Below, one piece after another: positions 12,835-15,860 of a stretch of DNA of 15,860 nt; position 1 is the stretch's first letter, and each line of letters opens with the position of its first letter. Source of the stretch: CAZFLM01 sp964519955 (GTDB taxonomy: Bacteria; Armatimonadota; Chthonomonadetes; Chthonomonadales; CAJBBX01); the NCBI GenBank assembly GCA_964519955.1, contig CAZFLM010000112.1, positions 1 through 15,860 on the forward strand. Direction: 5' to 3'. The notes under the pieces are model-generated. The model did no database searches. It had not been told where the DNA came from and was given only the letters and a program-made list of their open reading frames with translations. Both the position numbers and the translations under genes were made by a program.

Positions 12835-15506
12835 TTGCCGCCCCGATGCTCCGCGTGGTCGGTCGCGGGCGTGTGGTCGTGGTAGACGCCCTGCTTGTGC
12901 AGGCGGTTGTGCAGATCGCGGTGCGCGCCGGTGAGCACGAGCCGCATGCGGCGGTAGGCGGCCGTCTCGGCGCGCGTGCCGACCGTGTCCAGGTAGGCGA
13001 GCGCACCCTCGATCTGCTCGACGATGGTCAGCGCGTCGGCCGCGGAGAAGAACGGCTTGCCCTCGACCTCCACCATCACCGGCGACGAGTGCGCCGCGAT
13101 GATCTCCGGGCGGTTCGGGTAGTGGCCGCGCACCAGCAGCGCCACCCATGAGCTGCGGTCGAGCTTTACCGTCCAGTGCCCCGCGGCATCCGTCGCGCCG
13201 ACCGCCTGGCTCTCGCGGATCTCCCCGTTCACCACCAGCTCGACGCGCGACATCGGCACCGTGGCGGAGGCGAGCTGCCACTGCACCTCGACGCTGCCGC
13301 CGCCCTTGCCCATCCTGATGCGCGAGCCGGACGGCTTGCCCTCGACCGAGAACTCCATCAGCGGGCCATAGCTGACGAACGTCTGGCCGGCGCGAACCGC
13401 CTCCTTCCAGCCGGCGAGGTCGAACGGGCGGTCCTTCGGCAGCTTCGCGTAGGTCCGCACCGCGCCCACGCACGTCGTCGCGGACATCTTGTCCGTGCCG
13501 CCCACGGCCGCGACGAAGTAACCGTTGTTGAGGTAGCGGTACCAGTCGGACAGCGAGTACGGGTCGATGCCGGCGTACGGGTAGCCCCAGCACGTCATCT
13601 CTACCGCGTCGATCTGGCCCTCGACGATGGCGGCGGCGTGCTCGGCGCGCGGGTTCGGGAAGTGCGGCAGGACGACGATGCCGCCCTGCTTGCGGCACTG
13701 CCGGGCCCATTCGGTGAGCAGGATCTCGATCGGATCGCCGAGCGCCGACTCGTCCGGCCCGCCGGTGGTCATCGGCGCGATGATGGGGCCGGAGTAGCCG
13801 AGCAGGGAGATGTGGCCCATCACGTGCTGGCGGTTCTCCGTGCCCACGCGCACCAGGTACTCGCCGTCGTGGCCGGTCTCGCGCGAGCCGTACGTGGTGC
13901 TTCCGTCGAAGTCACCGACGTTCGTCATCAGCTCGCCCCACTGGCTCGCGAGCAGGTTGACCACGTTGACGCCCTCGCCGGCCCCTTCGAGGTGCGCGCT
14001 CGTCGGCGAGAGGAAGTGCACGTGCGTGTCCGCGGTGACCCACCCGCGCTCGCGCCAGGGCAGCACGCGCTCCAACTCGAACGCCAGCTCCGTCGTCGAG
14101 CGGGTCACGCGGACAACCTTGCGGATCGGCGTGACCTCGAAGCCCTTGCTGATCTCGACATACACCTTGCCGAGCGGCAAGTCGAGCACAGTCTCGCCGG
14201 GGATGTACGTCGCGTTGTGCGTGCCCTGGTTGATGTTGTCGACGGACCAGTCCTCATACCAGTACACGTTCGGGATGCGGTTGCGGTCGACCGGCGCCAG
14301 GTACTCGCCCGCCTCGCCGTGGACGTGCAGCCGCACCGCGACCGGCTTGCTGGACCCCTTCTCAGTCACGCGGAGCTTTACGCGCTGCCGGGCGGGCGCC
14401 ACCGGCGAGAGCGGGCCCTCGGCGGCCTTGGCGAGCGCGGCGACAGGGACGAGCGTGCCGTCCGGCAGGTGGAACCGCGCTTCCGGGTGGGCGCTGTACT
14501 CGACCAGCAGCTCCTTGTCGGAGAGGCCCGGCGGCAGCGCGATCTCCGACTTCTCCCACTGGGCGTTCGGGTAGACGGCGCGCTGCTGCGCGGAGATAAC
14601 CTGGCCGAGGTCGAGCTGGATGGCGCTCAGCAGCCCGCTCCACGTGAGGTTCGGGTCGAACTTGGCGCCTTCCGGCAGGCGGAGGACTGCCTTCTGCCGC
14701 GGCTCCCAGCGCGTGGGGATCGAGGCGACCTGGCCGGCGGAGACGGCCGAGAGGATCAGCGTGCCGGTCTTCGGCTCGATGCGCAGCCCGACGACGGCCT
14801 TCTCCGGGTGCGGGTTCTCCCACGCCCAGAGCCAGTTCGTCCACTGGCCGTTGTCCGGCTGGTTCGCGCGGGTCTGCGCCCACCCCCACTGTACGCCCTC
14901 GCGCGGCTGCTCCGTTGAGGTGCGGATCGGGTGCGGCTTGCGGTGCGCGACGGCCTGGAAGCAGTTCTCGCCCCACATGCGCTGCACCATGCCGATGTGG
15001 TGCCGGCGGCGGATGGGCGCGCGCTCCTCGGAGCCGTCCGCGTAGAGGAACACGTAGTCGCCGACGTGCTCGTTGAGCCGCCCTTGGCCGGGTGACGCGG
15101 GGATGAAGCCATGCGCGTCACGCTCGGGCGGGGCGATGTCGGCGGTGTGCATCACGACGAACCAGGGAGCGGTCGCCCCGGGCCAGCGCAGCGTGACGGG
15201 CGCCTTGGCGGCGACGGCCACCTGGTCGATGGCGAACGGGATGCCCCAGCTCACCAGTTGGCCGCGCGGGGCAGCACCGAGGTTGTCGCGAAGCTGGCTC
15301 GACACGGCTGCCTGCTTCAGGTCGTCGAGCGGCTGCCCGCCCGCGAGCTTCAGCGGCGAGAACAGAGGCGATACAGGCCCGTCGCCGGGGATGTTCGCGG
15401 CTGATGAGAGTGCCATTGCTCCCTCCTTCTGTGTGAGGCCGGCCGTCACTGCCGCGGCGCCGCCGATGAAGCGCCGCCTCGTGATGCCGCCGCGTGGTTC
15501 GTTCAT
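12831..15506 (-). CDS. CehA/McbA-like PHP-domain metallohydrolase, Tat-exported
   Basis: This 891-aa protein has a twin-arginine signal near its N-terminus (ITRRRFIGGAAAVTAGL, about 8-24, with possible AxA cleavage at AMA about 29-31). A long beta-rich N-terminal region follows (about 40-480), and then a CehA/McbA-type PHP domain. Metal-binding motifs: WVTADTHVHF with D493, H495 and H497; VVLPHFPNP with H615; VGGTDK with D672. Further along is the family-typical TFVSYGPLMEFSVEGKPSGSRI. CehA and McbA are named for a carbaryl and carbaryl-like amide/ester hydrolase, but most relatives have unknown substrates, so the substrate here is open. The start at ATG 15506 is chosen for the Tat signal and GGAGGC 4 nt upstream. 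A second in-frame ATG (15416) also has an excellent Shine-Dalgarno. The reading frame further upstream runs through repeats and is not coding. Confidence 0.88.
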   Translation of the reverse strand: MNEPRGGITRRRFIGGAAAVTAGLTQKEGAMALSSAANIPGDGPVSPLFSPLKLAGGQPLDDLKQAAVSSQLRDNLGAAPRGQLVSWGIPFAIDQVAVAAKAPVTLRWPGATAPWFVVMHTADIAPPERDAHGFIPASPGQGRLNEHVGDYVFLYADGSEERAPIRRRHHIGMVQRMWGENCFQAVAHRKPHPIRTSTEQPREGVQWGWAQTRANQPDNGQWTNWLWAWENPHPEKAVVGLRIEPKTGTLILSAVSAGQVASIPTRWEPRQKAVLRLPEGAKFDPNLTWSGLLSAIQLDLGQVISAQQRAVYPNAQWEKSEIALPPGLSDKELLVEYSAHPEARFHLPDGTLVPVAALAKAAEGPLSPVAPARQRVKLRVTEKGSSKPVAVRLHVHGEAGEYLAPVDRNRIPNVYWYEDWSVDNINQGTHNATYIPGETVLDLPLGKVYVEISKGFEVTPIRKVVRVTRSTTELAFELERVLPWRERGWVTADTHVHFLSPTSAHLEGAGEGVNVVNLLASQWGELMTNVGDFDGSTTYGSRETGHDGEYLVRVGTENRQHVMGHISLLGYSGPIIAPMTTGGPDESALGDPIEILLTEWARQCRKQGGIVVLPHFPNPRAEHAAAIVEGQIDAVEMTCWGYPYAGIDPYSLSDWYRYLNNGYFVAAVGGTDKMSATTCVGAVRTYAKLPKDRPFDLAGWKEAVRAGQTFVSYGPLMEFSVEGKPSGSRIRMGKGGGSVEVQWQLASATVPMSRVELVVNGEIRESQAVGATDAAGHWTVKLDRSSWVALLVRGHYPNRPEIIAAHSSPVMVEVEGKPFFSAADALTIVEQIEGALAYLDTVGTRAETAAYRRMRLVLTGAHRDLHNRLHKQGVYHDHTPATDHAEHRGGK
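15421..15428 (-). promoter_or_regulatory. Internal Shine-Dalgarno, alternative start of the metallohydrolase
   Basis: On the minus strand AAGGAGGG is followed by AGCA and an in-frame ATG (15414-15416), 30 codons into the gene. Initiation here would give an 861-aa form beginning MALSSAAN, without the twin-arginine signal, hence cytoplasmic. The site is encoded by Lys-Glu-Gly codons, so it could be chance. Confidence 0.5.
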
Positions 15507-15520
15507 GCCAGCCTCCATGG

Positions 15521-15609
15521 GCGGGCAGGGACGCCCGCCCCACCACGGCGCTCCGCTCGGCGGGCAGGGACGCCCGCCCCACCACGGCGCTCTACATGGC
15601 GGGCAGGGA
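15521..15609. repeat. 39-bp tandem repeat with internal hairpin, third copy interrupted
   Basis: Units start at 15521, 15560 and 15599, an exact 39-bp period. Each opens GCGGGCAGGGACGCCCGC, a perfect 6-bp hairpin with loop AGGGAC, then CCCACCACGGCGCTC. The third unit is split after GCGGGCAGGGA by the element at 15610-15758 and resumes at 15759 with GGGACGCCCGCCCCACCACGGCG. The array starts 14 bp upstream of the metallohydrolase start codon, so it is in the leader or promoter region of that gene. Confidence 0.9.
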
Positions 15610-15758
15610 CAGGCTGTATCATAAGTCCCCAAATCGGCGTTCTGAGCCAGATTCGGGGGGTCATCGAAGTCGCGAAGACTACGAGCCGGGGCTCTACGGC
15701 CATCCTGGAGCCTCGCTCCAATCGGGATCTCGCCCATTCCGACTTCTGATACAGCCTG
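15610..15758. mobile_element. 149-bp MITE-like insertion with GGGA target duplication
   Basis: Terminal inverted repeats CAGGCTGTATCATAAGTC (15610-15627) and its complement at 15741-15758 match at 17 of 18 positions. Flanking GGGA copies at 15606-15609 and 15759-15762 form a 4-bp target duplication (or 5 bp GGGAC if the left end is placed one base inward). Deleting the element and one GGGA rebuilds the interrupted 39-bp repeat exactly. The interior has no plausible gene and contains two small dyads, GAGCC-GG-GGCTC (15683-15694) and TGGAGC-CTC-GCTCCA (15706-15720). It would need a transposase supplied in trans; the family cannot be named from these ends alone. Confidence 0.85.
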
Positions 15759-15762
15759 GGGA

Positions 15763-15860
15763 CGCCCGCCCCACCACGGCGTCGGAGCCCATGCCGTCAT
15801 CCCGTTAGACGCGCGATGAAGAACGGCTCTTCCAGCCATCGACGGAATGACCACAGCGAA
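15763..15860. other. Right edge, rest of split repeat and unassigned sequence
   Basis: The first part is the remaining half of the third 39-bp repeat (CGCCCGCCCCACCACGGCG). From about 15782 to the window edge I see no gene, RNA or clear repeat. An open minus-strand frame passes through here but is only the leftward extension of repeat sequence. Confidence 0.6.

Noticed and set aside
12835..13710. Upstream extension of the 262-aa gene's frame to 554 codons
   Set aside because: The extension lies within the metallohydrolase gene in another frame and has shadow composition. Only the part after the overlapping GTG looks coding.
13176..14918. A 580-codon plus-strand frame opposite the metallohydrolase gene
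   Set aside because: It is the antisense of a gene with intact PHP motifs, and its product is rich in Arg, His and Asp with no known motif.
15507..15854. N-terminal extension of the metallohydrolase by about 116 codons
   Set aside because: It translates the 39-bp repeats and the MITE, has no ribosome-binding site of note, and would bury the twin-arginine signal inside the protein.

Overview
The window is a high-GC bacterial chromosomal segment whose left 60% is a complete type I-C CRISPR-Cas locus. The whole locus lies on the minus strand, so it reads right to left: WYL regulator, cas3, cas5, cas8c (with an internal cas11c), cas7, cas4, cas1, cas2, leader, then a repeat-spacer array that runs off the left edge. 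Gene order, the repeat 3' end (ATTGAAAC on the minus strand) and the protein motifs all agree with subtype I-C. Most genes overlap by 4 bp or are separated by a few bases, as in a single polycistronic mRNA. Cas1, Cas2 and Cas4 would acquire spacers. Cas5 would process crRNA. Cas5, Cas7, Cas8c and Cas11c would form Cascade, and Cas3 would degrade the target. The co-oriented WYL protein just upstream of cas3 is the obvious candidate regulator, and a perfect 7-bp dyad (AGGGACA/TGTCCCT) lies between the two genes.

To the right of the CRISPR locus the window changes character. It holds a 218-aa protein of unknown function on the plus strand, a HEAT-repeat protein on the minus strand, and a minus-strand pair made of a large Tat-exported CehA/McbA-type PHP metallohydrolase and a translationally coupled 262-aa protein that I do not recognise. 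Three gene-free stretches (about 490, 210 and 350 bp) are filled with intergenic repeats. These are a composite repeat with a strong hairpin around 10.66-11.11 kb and 11.91-12.02 kb, and a 39-bp hairpin-bearing tandem repeat at 15.52-15.61 kb.

The neatest mobile-DNA observation is a 149-bp MITE-like element (15610-15758). It has 18-bp terminal inverted repeats (17/18 match) and a GGGA target duplication, and it has split the third copy of the 39-bp repeat. Removing the element plus one GGGA restores the repeat exactly.

The organism cannot be assigned from this sequence alone. The high GC content, the abundance of dispersed intergenic repeats of this kind, the Tat-dependent CehA-like enzyme and the Shine-Dalgarno-led genes would fit Armatimonadota or another repeat-rich phylum such as Chloroflexota or Planctomycetota, but this is a weak inference. 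No tRNA, rRNA or intact transposase gene was seen. I found no clearly undescribed defence system. The CRISPR locus is canonical, and the least explained parts are the CehA-linked 262-aa protein, the 218-aa protein and the repeat/MITE architecture.
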